A DNA stretch of 64,000 bases, taken from assembly GCA_021323535.1 (NCBI GenBank), contig JAJONO010000006.1:62001-126000 (forward strand), in the 5' to 3' direction. The notes below the pieces were generated by a model. It was given only the letters and a program-made list of their open reading frames with translations, searched no databases and was not told the DNA's origin. Of the stretch, positions 35,272 to 44,298 are shown one piece after another. The translations under genes and the position numbers were made by a program. Each line of letters starts with the position of its first letter. Position 1 is the first letter of the stretch. Source of the DNA: Bacteroidota bacterium (GTDB lineage: Bacteria > Bacteroidota > Bacteroidia > B-17B0 > Aurantibacillaceae).

Positions 35272-36225
35272 ATGAGTAAGAAAATATTGGCTAATGATGG
35301 TATCGACAACGTTGGAAAACAACTTTTAGAAAAAGCAGGTTTTACTGTTGTGACTGAAAAAGTGGCCCAGGAAAATATTGCAAAAGAAATAAACGCCAAG
35401 GGTTATGTGGCCATTACGGTGCGCAGCGCTTCTAAGGTGCGTAAAGATATAATCGATGCCTGTCCTAATTTAAAAGTCATTGCACGCGGTGGTGTTGGCA
35501 TGGATAACATCGATGTGGATTACGCCAAATCAAAAGGAATTAATGTGATCAATACTCCGGCGGCGTCAAGTAATTCAGTTGCCGAACTGGTATTCGCTCA
35601 CCTCTTCAACGCGGTTCGTTTTCTATACGACAGCAACCGCCAGATGCCAGTGTCAGGTGAAGATAAATTTGATGATCTTAAAAAAAAATACGCCAAAGGC
35701 ATTGAACTACGTGGAAAAACAATTGGTATTGTTGGCTTCGGAAGAATAGGACAGAACGTCGCTAAAATCGCGCTTGGCCTTGGAATGAAAGTGATGGCTT
35801 TTGATCCTTTTGTTTCAGAAGCATTGATTGAAGTAGATATAGATGGACTGGACAAACCTGTTAAAGTTCCCGTAAAAACTCACGGTATGGACAAAGTAAT
35901 TCAGAATTCTGATTTTATAACGTTTCATGTTCCGGGTGGAAAATTAATCACCCGCCATGAAATAGCTTCCATGAGAAACGGGGTCATTCTGGTGAATTCG
36001 GCTCGTGGAGGGGTTATCAATGAAGATGATTTATTGGAAGCTCTTAACAGCGGAAAAATTGCGCATGCCTGTCTTGATGTATTCGAGAACGAACCGCGCC
36101 CTTCAGTAGCTATTTTAAAACATCCGAAAATTTCGCTCACACCTCACATCGGCGCAGCAACCAATGAAGCACAGGAGAGGATTGGTGTGGAGCTGGCGGA
36201 GAAATTGATAGCGGCGTTAAATTAA
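35272..36225 (+). CDS. serA: D-3-phosphoglycerate dehydrogenase, short form
   Basis: 317 residues of the D-isomer 2-hydroxyacid dehydrogenase family, first step of serine biosynthesis. The NAD site is TIGIVGFGRIGQNVAKIALG (~147-166) with Asp in MAFDPF after it. The catalytic triad is Arg in NSARGGVI (~243), Glu in VFENEPRPS (~272) and His in TPHIGAATNEAQ (~290). It lacks the C-terminal ACT domain of E. coli SerA, so serine feedback through ACT is not expected. DUF1015 follows 76 bp downstream, as in many Bacteroidota; serC is not adjacent. Another 2-hydroxyacid dehydrogenase role is possible. Confidence 0.85.
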   Translation: MSKKILANDGIDNVGKQLLEKAGFTVVTEKVAQENIAKEINAKGYVAITVRSASKVRKDIIDACPNLKVIARGGVGMDNIDVDYAKSKGINVINTPAASSNSVAELVFAHLFNAVRFLYDSNRQMPVSGEDKFDDLKKKYAKGIELRGKTIGIVGFGRIGQNVAKIALGLGMKVMAFDPFVSEALIEVDIDGLDKPVKVPVKTHGMDKVIQNSDFITFHVPGGKLITRHEIASMRNGVILVNSARGGVINEDDLLEALNSGKIAHACLDVFENEPRPSVAILKHPKISLTPHIGAATNEAQERIGVELAEKLIAALN

Positions 36226-36230
36226 TTATT

Positions 36231-36295
36231 AATGTTTAGTGCTAAGTTTTTAATAGGTTGTACTATTAATAATTAAACACTAAAAGCTAAACATT
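36231..36295. repeat. 65-bp imperfect palindrome between serA and DUF1015
   Basis: AATGTTTAG (36231-36239) pairs with CTAAACATT (36287-36295) and an inner TAATAG (36251-36256) with CTATTA (36263-36268); the segments between pair with gaps. It lies just 5 bp before the DUF1015 ATG at 36302. No T-run follows, so it is not a typical terminator. Confidence 0.65.
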
Positions 36296-36301
36296 ATATA
36301 T

Positions 36302-37552
36302 ATGGCAAAAGTAATCCCCTTTAAAGCAATTCGTCCCGAAAACGACAAGGTTCATCTCGTAGCTTCGCGTTCCGTGGATGGTTATAATTCTGCTGAGTTA
36401 AAAGATAAGCTCACGCAAAATCCTTTTTCATTTCTGCATGTTATTAATCCCGATTTTGAAGACGGAGCGAAAACAAAACCAGGTTCAAAAGAACGCTTAC
36501 AAAAAATAAAGAAACGTTTCCGCAATTTCGTCAATGCCAATATTTTTATGCGCGATGATATCGCCTGTTATTACTTATACCGTCAGGTAAAGGAAGGAAA
36601 CACGTATATAGGAATCATTGGTTGTACCAGCATCGACGATTACATGAGCGGTATCATTAAAATTCATGAACAAACACTCACGCAGCGCGAAGAAAAACTC
36701 AAAGATTATCTCGAAGTGTGCGAGTTCAACGCAGAGCCTGTTCTTTTCTGTTACCCGGACGATGAGCAGATCAATGCGCTTTGCCAGGATATACTTACGT
36801 ATCGTTCCGATTATGATTTTACAACTACAGACAAAGTTCGTCACACCTTGTGGGTGATCAATAAAACAAAATCCATTAAACTTATTTCTGAACGATTCGG
36901 AAAAATTCCTGCAATTTATATTGCCGACGGGCATCATCGTTCTGCATCGGCAGCTCTTCTTGGAAAACTGAGAAGGAGCCGCGATACAAATTTTACTGGT
37001 AACGAAGCTTATAATTATTATCTCGGAGTTTTCTTTCCTGAAACACAATTAAGAATATATGATTATAACCGTGTCGTAAAAGATCTGAATGGATTATCAG
37101 TAAAAGAATTACTCGATAAACTCTCGAAAAGTTTTATGGTAAAGGAGATAAAAGAAAACATTTTTAAGCCAACGAGGAAACACGAAATTTCTCTGTATAC
37201 CGAAGGAAAATGGTATTCATTAAGCGCTAAAGACGGAGTGTATAAAGCCGATAGTCCTGTGGGAAGTCTCGACGCTTCTATCCTCACCGAACATGTATTG
37301 TCACCGATCTTCAACATCCATGATCTTAAAACCGATAAACGCATTGGTTTTGTTCCGGGGATAAAAGGTGCCGAAGCTCTTAAAGCTATGGTTGACGATG
37401 GAAAGGCCGCCGCTGCTTTCGGATTGTATCCCGTTACCATGGATCATCTTAAATGGATCGCCGACACTAATAATATTATGCCTCCAAAATCTACATGGGT
37501 GGAACCTAAAATGCGTAGCGGACTTGTAATTTATAGTCTTGAGGATAATTAG
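36302..37552 (+). CDS. DUF1015 family protein
   Basis: 416 residues, full-length member of DUF1015. It starts AKVIPFKAIRPENDKVHLVA and contains the conserved IADGHHRSASAA (about residues 201-212), whose histidines look catalytic or metal-binding. The C-terminal region IKGAEALKAMVDDGKAAAAF and PPKSTWVEPKMRSGLVIY is also typical. Function is unresolved; the family commonly neighbours serine-biosynthesis genes, as here after serA, so a role in serine metabolism is plausible. Confidence 0.92.
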   Translation: MAKVIPFKAIRPENDKVHLVASRSVDGYNSAELKDKLTQNPFSFLHVINPDFEDGAKTKPGSKERLQKIKKRFRNFVNANIFMRDDIACYYLYRQVKEGNTYIGIIGCTSIDDYMSGIIKIHEQTLTQREEKLKDYLEVCEFNAEPVLFCYPDDEQINALCQDILTYRSDYDFTTTDKVRHTLWVINKTKSIKLISERFGKIPAIYIADGHHRSASAALLGKLRRSRDTNFTGNEAYNYYLGVFFPETQLRIYDYNRVVKDLNGLSVKELLDKLSKSFMVKEIKENIFKPTRKHEISLYTEGKWYSLSAKDGVYKADSPVGSLDASILTEHVLSPIFNIHDLKTDKRIGFVPGIKGAEALKAMVDDGKAAAAFGLYPVTMDHLKWIADTNNIMPPKSTWVEPKMRSGLVIYSLEDN

Positions 37553-37555
37553 GAC

Positions 37556-37616
37556 AAAGCTTTAATTCTACTGAAATTTCATCGCAGATGAAATCTCTAT
37601 GTAGAACTCTGGCTTT
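37556..37616. repeat. Interrupted stem-loop in the DUF1015-yggS gap
   Basis: Three nested complementary segments: AAAGC (37556-37560) with GCTTT (37612-37616), TTCTAC (37566-37571) with GTAGAA (37601-37606), and ATTTCATC (37576-37583) with GATGAAAT (37587-37594) around a GCA loop. It has no T-run on either side. It may be a transcribed structure at the 3' end of DUF1015 mRNA or a dispersed palindrome. Confidence 0.55.
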
Positions 37617-37735
37617 AAATTCTGATAATTTTCCCTGCAATCCAGGCTCTCTTGCTGTTCGACTACTCTTGACCCGACAATTACCATCAATCTTTAATTA
37701 TAACAAACATATTTTTTAAAAGTAAAACGAGTTCT

Positions 37736-37743
37736 TAAATTTG
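37736..37743 (+). promoter_or_regulatory. -7 element TAAATTTG directly before yggS
   Basis: A perfect TAnnTTTG box ends 4 bp before the ATG at 37748. If used, transcription would start at or beside the start codon, giving a leaderless mRNA. No convincing TTG is found at -33. Confidence 0.45.
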
Positions 37744-37747
37744 CAGT

Positions 37748-38413
37748 ATGTCTGTAAAAGATAATTTACTTGAAATAAAGAATACTCTTCCGCCTCACGT
37801 TACATTAGTGGCTGTTTCTAAAACCAAGCCTAATGATATGATCATGGAAGCTTATGATGCGGGACATCGTGAGTTTGGAGAAAACTATGTTCAGGAACTT
37901 ACAGAAAAACACGAGAAGCTTCCCAAAGACATTCACTGGCATTTTATCGGGCATCTTCAAAGCAATAAAGTAAAGTACATTGTTTCTTTTGTTTACATGA
38001 TCCACGGTGTGGATAGTTTTAAACTTCTTAAAGAAATAAATAAACAGGCTGCGAAAAATAATCGCGTAGTGAATTGTCTTCTTCAGGTTTTCATTGCCAA
38101 AGAAGAAACAAAATTTGGTTTCGGTACGAAAGAATGCGAAGAACTTTTTGCTTCTGATGAATTGAATGCTCTTGGTAATGTAAATGTAATGGGCTTTATG
38201 GGAATGGCGTCCAACACCTATGATATGGAGCAGGTGAGAAACGAGTTCAAAACATTAAAGCAATTACAGGAAAAATTAAAAACACAATCACGTCCGCTTA
38301 ACGTTCTTAGTTTCGGAATGAGCAGTGATTATAAGATCGCCATTGAAGAGGGAAGCACGATGGTGAGGATTGGAAGCACTATTTTTGGCGCACGCAATTA
38401 TAATAACGGTTGA
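37748..38413 (+). CDS. yggS: PLP homeostasis protein YggS/PROSC family
   Basis: 221 residues, the family's usual size. The PLP lysine is in LVAVSKTKPNDMI (K26 by count). It is followed by the conserved AGHREFGENYVQELTEKH, then WHFIGHLQSNKVKYI, and near the end VLSFGMSSDYKIAIEEGSTM with VRIGSTIFGAR. It binds pyridoxal 5'-phosphate on a TIM barrel without known catalytic turnover and buffers cellular PLP. The gene precedes a HEAT-repeat gene (52-bp gap) and mgtE. Confidence 0.95.
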   Translation: MSVKDNLLEIKNTLPPHVTLVAVSKTKPNDMIMEAYDAGHREFGENYVQELTEKHEKLPKDIHWHFIGHLQSNKVKYIVSFVYMIHGVDSFKLLKEINKQAAKNNRVVNCLLQVFIAKEETKFGFGTKECEELFASDELNALGNVNVMGFMGMASNTYDMEQVRNEFKTLKQLQEKLKTQSRPLNVLSFGMSSDYKIAIEEGSTMVRIGSTIFGARNYNNG

Positions 38414-38465
38414 GAACTGACGTGTATAGTGTTTTTATTCTTACCCGGAGACATATAATTTCACA

Positions 38466-38987
38466 ATGGATATAAGAGCGACTTTGCAGCAGGGGCAGAG
38501 TAAAAGCAATACACTGCGCATCATGAAATATATTGGCACTGACAAAACCAGGTTTAAAACATTGGTAGATATTTTTCTTAACAGCGATTACCGTATGACG
38601 CAACGCGCCGCCTGGCCATTGGGTGATCATAGCCTTAATCATCCCGAGCTTATTAAACCGCATATCCCTAAAATGATAAAAATGCTGGGGGAAAAAGACC
38701 ATCATCCCGCAATTCCGCGGAATATTCTACGCATTTTCCAGGAAGTGGATGTGCCGGAAAAATACCGTGGCCCACTGCTCGACATGTCCCTTAAATTTAT
38801 TATGGATATTTCGCAGCCTCTTGCTGTCAGGGCTTTTTCCATTACTGTAGCGGCAAGGATCTGTTCAGGATATGAAGAACTAAAGAACGAACTTATCATC
38901 ATTCTCGATGAACTTAAAAAATATCCTCAATCCCCTGCGCTTACTGTGCGCATTCGAGAGGCCTATAAAACGTTAAGGAGTCGATAG
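38466..38987 (+). CDS. HEAT-repeat-like helical protein
   Basis: 173 residues, wholly alpha-helical. Repeating helix pairs such as DKTRFKTLVDIFLNSDYRMT, AAWPLGDHSLNHPELIKPHI and HHPAIPRNILRIFQEVDVPE look like HEAT/armadillo-type units, a protein-protein interaction scaffold. No specific family identified. A small Bacteroidota protein of unknown role, cytoplasmic. Confidence 0.72.
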   Translation: MDIRATLQQGQSKSNTLRIMKYIGTDKTRFKTLVDIFLNSDYRMTQRAAWPLGDHSLNHPELIKPHIPKMIKMLGEKDHHPAIPRNILRIFQEVDVPEKYRGPLLDMSLKFIMDISQPLAVRAFSITVAARICSGYEELKNELIIILDELKKYPQSPALTVRIREAYKTLRSR

Positions 38988-39055
38988 TCTATAGTTTATA
39001 GTCAATAGTGAGTTTGGTGAATCTATAAACTATCGGCTATAAACTATAAACTATT
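38985..39055. repeat. AT-rich inverted phrase repeat before mgtE
   Basis: Phrases CTATAGTTTATAG (38990-39002) and CTATAAACTAT plus TATAAACTATAAACTAT further on are inverted copies of each other, so the transcript could fold on itself. It lies between the HEAT gene and mgtE. TACTTTTG at 39061-39068, 16 bp before the mgtE ATG, may be the -7 box. Reminiscent of 14726-14779. Confidence 0.6.
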
Positions 39056-39084
39056 ATTGCTACTTTTGCAGCGCTTCTTAACCC

Positions 39085-40437
39085 ATGCAATTCGAACTCA
39101 CCACAGAGTACCTGGACGATCTCAGGCAAAGCATTGAAACAAAGAATGCTGACCGGCTGTTACTACAGCTGCAGGAACTCTATGCTCCCGATATTGCAGA
39201 GATAATTAACCAGTTAAGGGATTCGGAAGCCGCATACATCTACGAACTTCTTGATGAAGATACTGCTCCTAATGTTTTACTTGAACTGGATGATGATAAA
39301 CGTGAACGTTTATTAGCCACCTTCAGCTCAAAGCAAATCGCCGAGCAACTCGATAACATGGACTCCGATGACGCGGCCGATGTAATTTCCGAGTTACCCG
39401 AAAGCATACAGGAGGAGGTACTTTCTCACATTGAAGATATAGAACAGGCCAGCGATATTGCCGAACTTATCAATTACGATGAAGGAACCGCGGGATCCCT
39501 CATGGCAAAAGAGCTCGTGAGTGTTTACGGATTTGAAACCGTGAATGCCTGTATTGAAGAGATACGCAAACAGGCCGACAATGTGGATGTGATGTATGCC
39601 GTTTACGTGGTTGATAATAATGAGAAACTGATAGGCATGCTCTCTCTGAAAAAACTGATCATTTCACATCCTCTTGCAAGAATAGAAGAAATTCATGAGC
39701 CTGATCTGCAATTCGTGAAAACGAGTACCACCAGTGAAGAAGTAGCGGAGATCATGCAGAAATATGACCTGGTAGTTTTGCCCGTAGTTGATCAGTTGGG
39801 AAGACTTGTGGGAAGAATTACAATTGATGACGTGGTTGATGTGATCCGTGAAACCGCTGACGAAAATATCCAGCGAATGAGTGGTATCTCAGACGACGTG
39901 GACAGTAATGACCGCTTATGGCGATTATCACGCGCGCGTATTCCATGGTTGTTGGTGGGCATGTGCGGAGGAATTGTTGGTTCACGAATTATTGGTACTT
40001 ATGAAGAACAGATCAAGATTCATCCCGAAATGGCCTATTTTATTCCGCTGATAGGAGCGATGGGCGGAAACGTTGGTGTACAGAGCAGCGCCATTATTGT
40101 GCAGGGCCTTGCCAACAATACCTTATTGGGCGACCAAATCAGCTCCAAACTTTTAAAAGAACTCGGAGTAGGATTCATAAACGGAATAATCTGTTCGTTA
40201 CTTATCTGCGGGTATGCCTTTGTGATCGAAGATTGGAAACTTGCAACCACGGTGAGCCTCGCCTTATTTACTGTTATCCTTTGCGCATCTTTCCTGGGCA
40301 CCTTTGTACCCCTTACCATGAATCGTTTTAAGATAAACCCGGCGCTGGCAACGGGCCCTTTTGTAACAACTCTTAACGACATAATCGGCATCACCATTTA
40401 TTTTATTATGGGAAGATTGTTGTACACCTTGTTTTAG
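39085..40437 (+). CDS. mgtE: Magnesium transporter MgtE
   Basis: 450 residues, typical full-length MgtE. An N-terminal helical superfamily domain (~1-130: IAEIINQLRDSEAAYIYELL, NMDSDDAADVISELPESIQ) is followed by two CBS domains (~135-255: YDEGTAGSLMAKELV; VLPVVDQLGRLVGRITIDDV). Five transmembrane helices (~285-450) include PLIGAMGGNVGVQSSAIIVQ, which forms the pore, and ATGPFVTTLNDIIGITIYF. The N-domain and CBS pair sense cytoplasmic Mg2+ and gate the channel. Stand-alone gene. Confidence 0.96.
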   Translation: MQFELTTEYLDDLRQSIETKNADRLLLQLQELYAPDIAEIINQLRDSEAAYIYELLDEDTAPNVLLELDDDKRERLLATFSSKQIAEQLDNMDSDDAADVISELPESIQEEVLSHIEDIEQASDIAELINYDEGTAGSLMAKELVSVYGFETVNACIEEIRKQADNVDVMYAVYVVDNNEKLIGMLSLKKLIISHPLARIEEIHEPDLQFVKTSTTSEEVAEIMQKYDLVVLPVVDQLGRLVGRITIDDVVDVIRETADENIQRMSGISDDVDSNDRLWRLSRARIPWLLVGMCGGIVGSRIIGTYEEQIKIHPEMAYFIPLIGAMGGNVGVQSSAIIVQGLANNTLLGDQISSKLLKELGVGFINGIICSLLICGYAFVIEDWKLATTVSLALFTVILCASFLGTFVPLTMNRFKINPALATGPFVTTLNDIIGITIYFIMGRLLYTLF

Positions 40438-40504
40438 AAACAGTAACCTTTTTGCATTTAGCATCTTATAGGTTATATTTAATTATTGCTTTCAGAAACG
40501 TAAC

Positions 40505-41647
40505 ATGAAATTTTCTCCACAAAAAATTTTATTGATTCTTTTTCTTTTCCCTTGTTTTTTGAAGTCACAGGATAATAATGGCGGTTTCGAGAAAGTGCCT
40601 TACGAATTGCAGGAAACAGCTCCCGGAATGAGGCTCATTGAAGGAAACGTGATAAAGCCGGGATCGAAACTGACAAGAAATGATAGTGTATTTACCTTTT
40701 TCATTTCCATTACAGAAGAAACCAATGGACAATACATCGGATATCTTAATTGGTTGAAAAAATATTACTCACAGCCAACCTATAAAAGAGCCTTACCAGA
40801 TACTAATGTCTGGTTAAAAGAAAATATTACAGATTCACTGAAAGATTATCTTGCAAGGAATTACCTGCGTAACGAACGTTTTAAAAATTACCCGGTGGTG
40901 GGTGTTTCACCGGAACAGGTAATGAAATACGCTATCTGGAAAACCGACAGGGTTAATGAAATGATTCTTGTCAGAGAAGGTTTATTGGATATAGCAGAAC
41001 CCACTGATTCAACTGATGAATTTTCAACGGAAGCTTATCTTAGTGGAAAATGGAGAGGACCGTCTTCTACTAAACTTCCTTCTTTTGATCAACCAGCTCG
41101 CGAACGGGATGTGAGAATGGAAGATGGAATTTTTTCTCCACCTTTCCGCATGGTTACCGAAGCAGAGTGGAAACTGGCAGCTCTCGCCATGGGTGATAAA
41201 GAACATTATTATCTTAAAATTCCGAAACTTTATGACAGCAGAAAATTCGACAAAAAAGATTATTACGGATTTTTCTTCATAAGGCCCGAAAAGAAAGGGA
41301 AATCAAAAAAGAATTTATTTCTAACTCTGAAAGACACGATCAGGTTGCGTCCTGTGTATCATACAAAAGAAAATAATTATCGTGTAAAAGGATTGTATGA
41401 TAATGTGAGCGAATGGGTGATTAATGCCGAAGGAAAACCTGTTTTAGCGGGAGGATCCTGGAGGGAGCCTCATCCTGGGTATGAAGCTGTTTACAAACCT
41501 GGCGACAAAAGTTATTCTATCGTATATCCTTTCCCTGCTTTTTTTGATGATAAAATCTCTGCTGTCTCTGGTTTTCGGTTAGCCATTAGTTATATCGGGG
41601 TTATTGATAAAAAGGCTAAGCGAAAAAAAATAAAGTACAAATCATAA
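40505..41647 (+). CDS. Secreted SUMF1/FGE-fold protein, GldK-like
   Basis: 380 residues with a signal peptide (ILLILFLFPCFLKSQ). The SUMF1 fold is visible: an opening strand pair with FFISITEETNGQYIGYLNWL, the central PPFRMVTEAEWKLAALAM, and the closing VKGLYDNVSEWVINAEGKPV..LAGGSWREP..SGFRLAI. This order matches formylglycine-generating enzyme relatives such as the gliding/T9SS lipoproteins GldK and GldJ. There is no lipobox Cys beside the signal end and no gld neighbours. A GldK-like paralogue in the envelope is likely; the FGE active-site cysteines are not evident. Confidence 0.78.
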   Translation: MKFSPQKILLILFLFPCFLKSQDNNGGFEKVPYELQETAPGMRLIEGNVIKPGSKLTRNDSVFTFFISITEETNGQYIGYLNWLKKYYSQPTYKRALPDTNVWLKENITDSLKDYLARNYLRNERFKNYPVVGVSPEQVMKYAIWKTDRVNEMILVREGLLDIAEPTDSTDEFSTEAYLSGKWRGPSSTKLPSFDQPARERDVRMEDGIFSPPFRMVTEAEWKLAALAMGDKEHYYLKIPKLYDSRKFDKKDYYGFFFIRPEKKGKSKKNLFLTLKDTIRLRPVYHTKENNYRVKGLYDNVSEWVINAEGKPVLAGGSWREPHPGYEAVYKPGDKSYSIVYPFPAFFDDKISAVSGFRLAISYIGVIDKKAKRKKIKYKS

Positions 41648-41659
41648 ACTCTGTATGTG

Positions 41660-41692
41660 ACAAAAAAAACCGGAATGTTTCCACTCCGGCCT
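41660..41692 (-). terminator. Terminator of the DUF4382 lipoprotein gene
   Basis: On the minus strand CCGGAGTG, loop GAAA, CATTCCGG (one G:T pair) followed by a run of eight T. It is 24 bp past the stop codon at 41716. Confidence 0.82.
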
Positions 41693-41715
41693 TGTGTTAG
41701 AATATTATCACTTTT

Positions 41716-42330
41716 TTATTGAGGTATCTGTGTAGAAGTTAAGCTCTGAAAAGCCATTACTGGTTTTAAAGTGTAGCAAGGATCTTCGTCGTATTTTTGG
41801 TGAACGCTAATGTTACCACAAATATCAATGCTGATTACCATTTCATTAAATGTGTTCGCGTTGATCTCTCCGTGCATCTCTAATATGACTTCTTTTGTGC
41901 TAAGTCCGTAACATGAAGCTGCCTGGTCGTTAACTACTAATTTATTATTACTGCCAAATACAAGTTTAACCTGTGTAATTGTTCCGGTATGTATCGCGGT
42001 GTGTTCAGTAAGGTCAGCAACAGGTATCGGCGCCGACTGTAAGCTTACAACATCCCAGGCTCCCGGAACGGTGGTAAGATCTTCCCAGCCATGTTCGCTG
42101 TTAAATACTTTAATTTCCCGAATGTCCAGCGTTGCCGAAGTGTACGCGTTTTGCGGCTCGGAGCAGGGCTTACTATCAAGCAGTACATGCATTTGTGCTG
42201 TTTTCTGATTCACCGCGTGTTGTACGTTAATGTTGTTGTTTGGCTCTAACGGTTTAACGTCTTTCTTCTTGCAGGAAGGCGCAAGGCACAACATGCCGGC
42301 CATTCCTATAATTGTCATAATCTTTTTCAT
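41716..42330 (-). CDS. DUF4382-domain lipoprotein
   Basis: 204 residues. Signal peptide and lipobox end LAPSC, with Cys20 followed by KKKD; the +2 Lys favours surface or outer-membrane sorting. The mature domain shows the DUF4382 pattern: AQMHVLLDSKPCSEPQ, then SATLDIREIKVFNSEHGWED, VVSLQSAPIPVADL, GTITQVKLVFGSNNKLVVND. Members are beta-sandwich lipoproteins with no assigned function. Own terminator downstream. Confidence 0.8.
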   Translation of the reverse strand: MKKIMTIIGMAGMLCLAPSCKKKDVKPLEPNNNINVQHAVNQKTAQMHVLLDSKPCSEPQNAYTSATLDIREIKVFNSEHGWEDLTTVPGAWDVVSLQSAPIPVADLTEHTAIHTGTITQVKLVFGSNNKLVVNDQAASCYGLSTKEVILEMHGEINANTFNEMVISIDICGNISVHQKYDEDPCYTLKPVMAFQSLTSTQIPQ

Positions 42331-42625
42331 TTTATTATTTTTTTAAATTGTTTCTTACTATTCTATAGCCAAATGCTGTGCCTCTTTTATAAAGAAGTCT
42401 TCACGTATCGACCAAAAAGAATAAAAGTTCTTTCAAAAGGCTTTGCGAATAATTAAAAAAGATTCGGACCGGAAAATTATAAAAAAAGAAAAAGTATACT
42501 GGGCAAAATCCCGCTCAGGATGCGGGAATTGAGAAATTGTTGCCCTTTTTAATTAAAATTATGTTAACGGATTTTCTTCTCAATACTTAAATAGCAACGC
42601 TTGCACCACCGCTTAGTGATAATGG
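42331..42625. other. Intergenic region
   Basis: 295 bp between the DUF4382 gene and the membrane protein gene, both on the minus strand. A 6-bp stem (TCCCGC/GCGGGA) lies near 42510-42530. Nothing else is recognised. Confidence 0.5.
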
Positions 42626-44071
42626 TTATAGCGACTTCTTTGTGGCTTTACGATTAAGTAGTTGGGTTAAGAAAATTCCCGCGATCATAACGTTCAACAC
42701 AATTACGGGCAGATAATATCTGTCGTGAAGTATTTCAAAAGCGCAGGCTGCTGTTGAAATCCCCAATGAAAGAAACACGAGCAATAGCCTTAATGGCTCT
42801 ACTTTTCGCGTTTTTAAAAAACGGATGAGCCATGAAATTGACGCTGCAATCACAATAAGATATAGTAATATGTATACGAACCTTGTATTTAGTTTCAGAA
42901 ATAAGGAATTCCACGCAGAATACACTTTCAGTAAAAAGCCGGAAAAAGAATTTCCTTCAAAGTTTTGTGCGTTCAGTACTTTTAAAAGTGGATCGTGATG
43001 TTTTGAAGAGTAGGATCTTAAATAATCGCTGTATTGTTTTCCCTCCGGATAAATATAAAATGTTTCGTGTGTAACAGTGGGAAGCTCCCACAATCCTCTT
43101 TGCAATGTAATAGCAGCATAACGGAAAGGATGCGCCTTGAAACCATCTTTACAAATACTCATGCAATAATCCTGTATTTCTTTTGCTTGTATACCTTTAG
43201 CAGATAATTGAAAAGTAATGTCCCACCAATGTCCGTTCGAGGCAATAAAGGAAGAATCATTCAATTTCTTTCTGAGTTGAGTGGTAGCAAGCGAACTGTT
43301 AGGATCAAACCCGTCTTCTGCCACAATGCGGTTCCATACATTCCACGAAAAACCTTCGCGGATGGTCCACGTTGAAAAAACAACTTTGTTGAAACCGGAT
43401 TGCACAATTGGTAAAACAAAAAACAAGAGGGAGAAACCTGAAACAAGTAATTTTTTTTTCGGGCCCGTTGCGCTGGAAAACAATATGGTTAGCATAACAG
43501 GGAATAACAACCCGCCTACGGGTCTTATAAGAAATGTGTACCCTGCAAGAAGGAAACTCAAAATAAGTAAGGATCGCTTTTCGGATTTTATGGCTTTTAT
43601 GAAGACATAGATTGTAGCCAGTAAACAGCCAATGAACCAGGATTCGGACATGACAAGATGCGCGTAATTAAAGAACGGCATGAACCAGAGAAAGACTAAT
43701 ACCATGCAGGTGGTAATTGTTTTACCTGAATATGGCAGGCAAATGAGCCAAAGGAAACGTGCAGATAAAAGATAAACCACAAATTGTATCTGTAATAATA
43801 CCGCCGCGAAGGAGCAGCCGAAAAGGGAGCTTATTCCCCCCGAAATGTAGAGCAGGAGCGGATATCCCAAAGAACAGTGGTACAGGACGGGTTCTTTAAA
43901 AGAAGGATAAAGTTCTTCGTGGATCCAAATACCTTCAAAAACATATGCTTTGTACATATAGTACCAGGCCGGGTCATTGAGGTAATGCGGCATAAGTGGT
44001 ATGGCAAAGTGCAACAGACATTGAAAGATCAATGTGAGCACTAAACAATACTTAAGGATCTGCTGTAACAT
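42626..44071 (-). CDS. Multi-pass membrane protein, GT-C-like
   Basis: 481 residues with about ten or more transmembrane helices. The N-terminal loop after helix 1 has DPAWYYMYKAYVFEG and later EPVLYHCSLGYPLLLYIS, the pattern of GT-C glycosyltransferases, which keep acidic residues in the first periplasmic loop. A large periplasmic insert (~210-340) contains WTIREGFSWNVWNRIVAEDG, consistent with a lipid-linked sugar enzyme. I cannot assign a substrate. No signal peptide beyond the first helix. Monocistronic. Confidence 0.65.
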   Translation of the reverse strand: MLQQILKYCLVLTLIFQCLLHFAIPLMPHYLNDPAWYYMYKAYVFEGIWIHEELYPSFKEPVLYHCSLGYPLLLYISGGISSLFGCSFAAVLLQIQFVVYLLSARFLWLICLPYSGKTITTCMVLVFLWFMPFFNYAHLVMSESWFIGCLLATIYVFIKAIKSEKRSLLILSFLLAGYTFLIRPVGGLLFPVMLTILFSSATGPKKKLLVSGFSLLFFVLPIVQSGFNKVVFSTWTIREGFSWNVWNRIVAEDGFDPNSSLATTQLRKKLNDSSFIASNGHWWDITFQLSAKGIQAKEIQDYCMSICKDGFKAHPFRYAAITLQRGLWELPTVTHETFYIYPEGKQYSDYLRSYSSKHHDPLLKVLNAQNFEGNSFSGFLLKVYSAWNSLFLKLNTRFVYILLYLIVIAASISWLIRFLKTRKVEPLRLLLVFLSLGISTAACAFEILHDRYYLPVIVLNVMIAGIFLTQLLNRKATKKSL

Positions 44072-44175
44072 ATTCTGGCCTAAAATACAATAAAGTTGTA
44101 AAAGTTCATGATGCAGGCGCCACGATTACTGTTGGCATGATTTTCTAATGCAATCAGTATCAAAATAGCAAGAAC

Positions 44176-44298
44176 ATGAACAATTTATTCAGAGGATTAT
44201 TAGCAGGCGGAGCTGCCGCAAAATGGGGTGGTGGATGCTTCGGAACCATTTTAGTATTTGTGCTGGTTTGGATGTTACTGGGTCAGACCTGTAGTTAA
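44176..44298 (+). CDS. 40-residue single-pass membrane microprotein
   Basis: An ORF of 41 codons including the stop. The first half is MNNLFRGLLAGGAAAKWGGG; the second half runs CFGTILVFVLVWMLLG and ends QTCS. A glycine-rich amphipathic N-terminus leads into one transmembrane helix (~22-36) with cysteines at 21 and 39. I recall similar ~40-residue proteins in other Bacteroidota but cannot confirm by search. Codon use is ordinary, the ATG is clear, and the frame sits in an otherwise empty gap. Function unknown. Confidence 0.6.
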   Translation: MNNLFRGLLAGGAAAKWGGGCFGTILVFVLVWMLLGQTCS

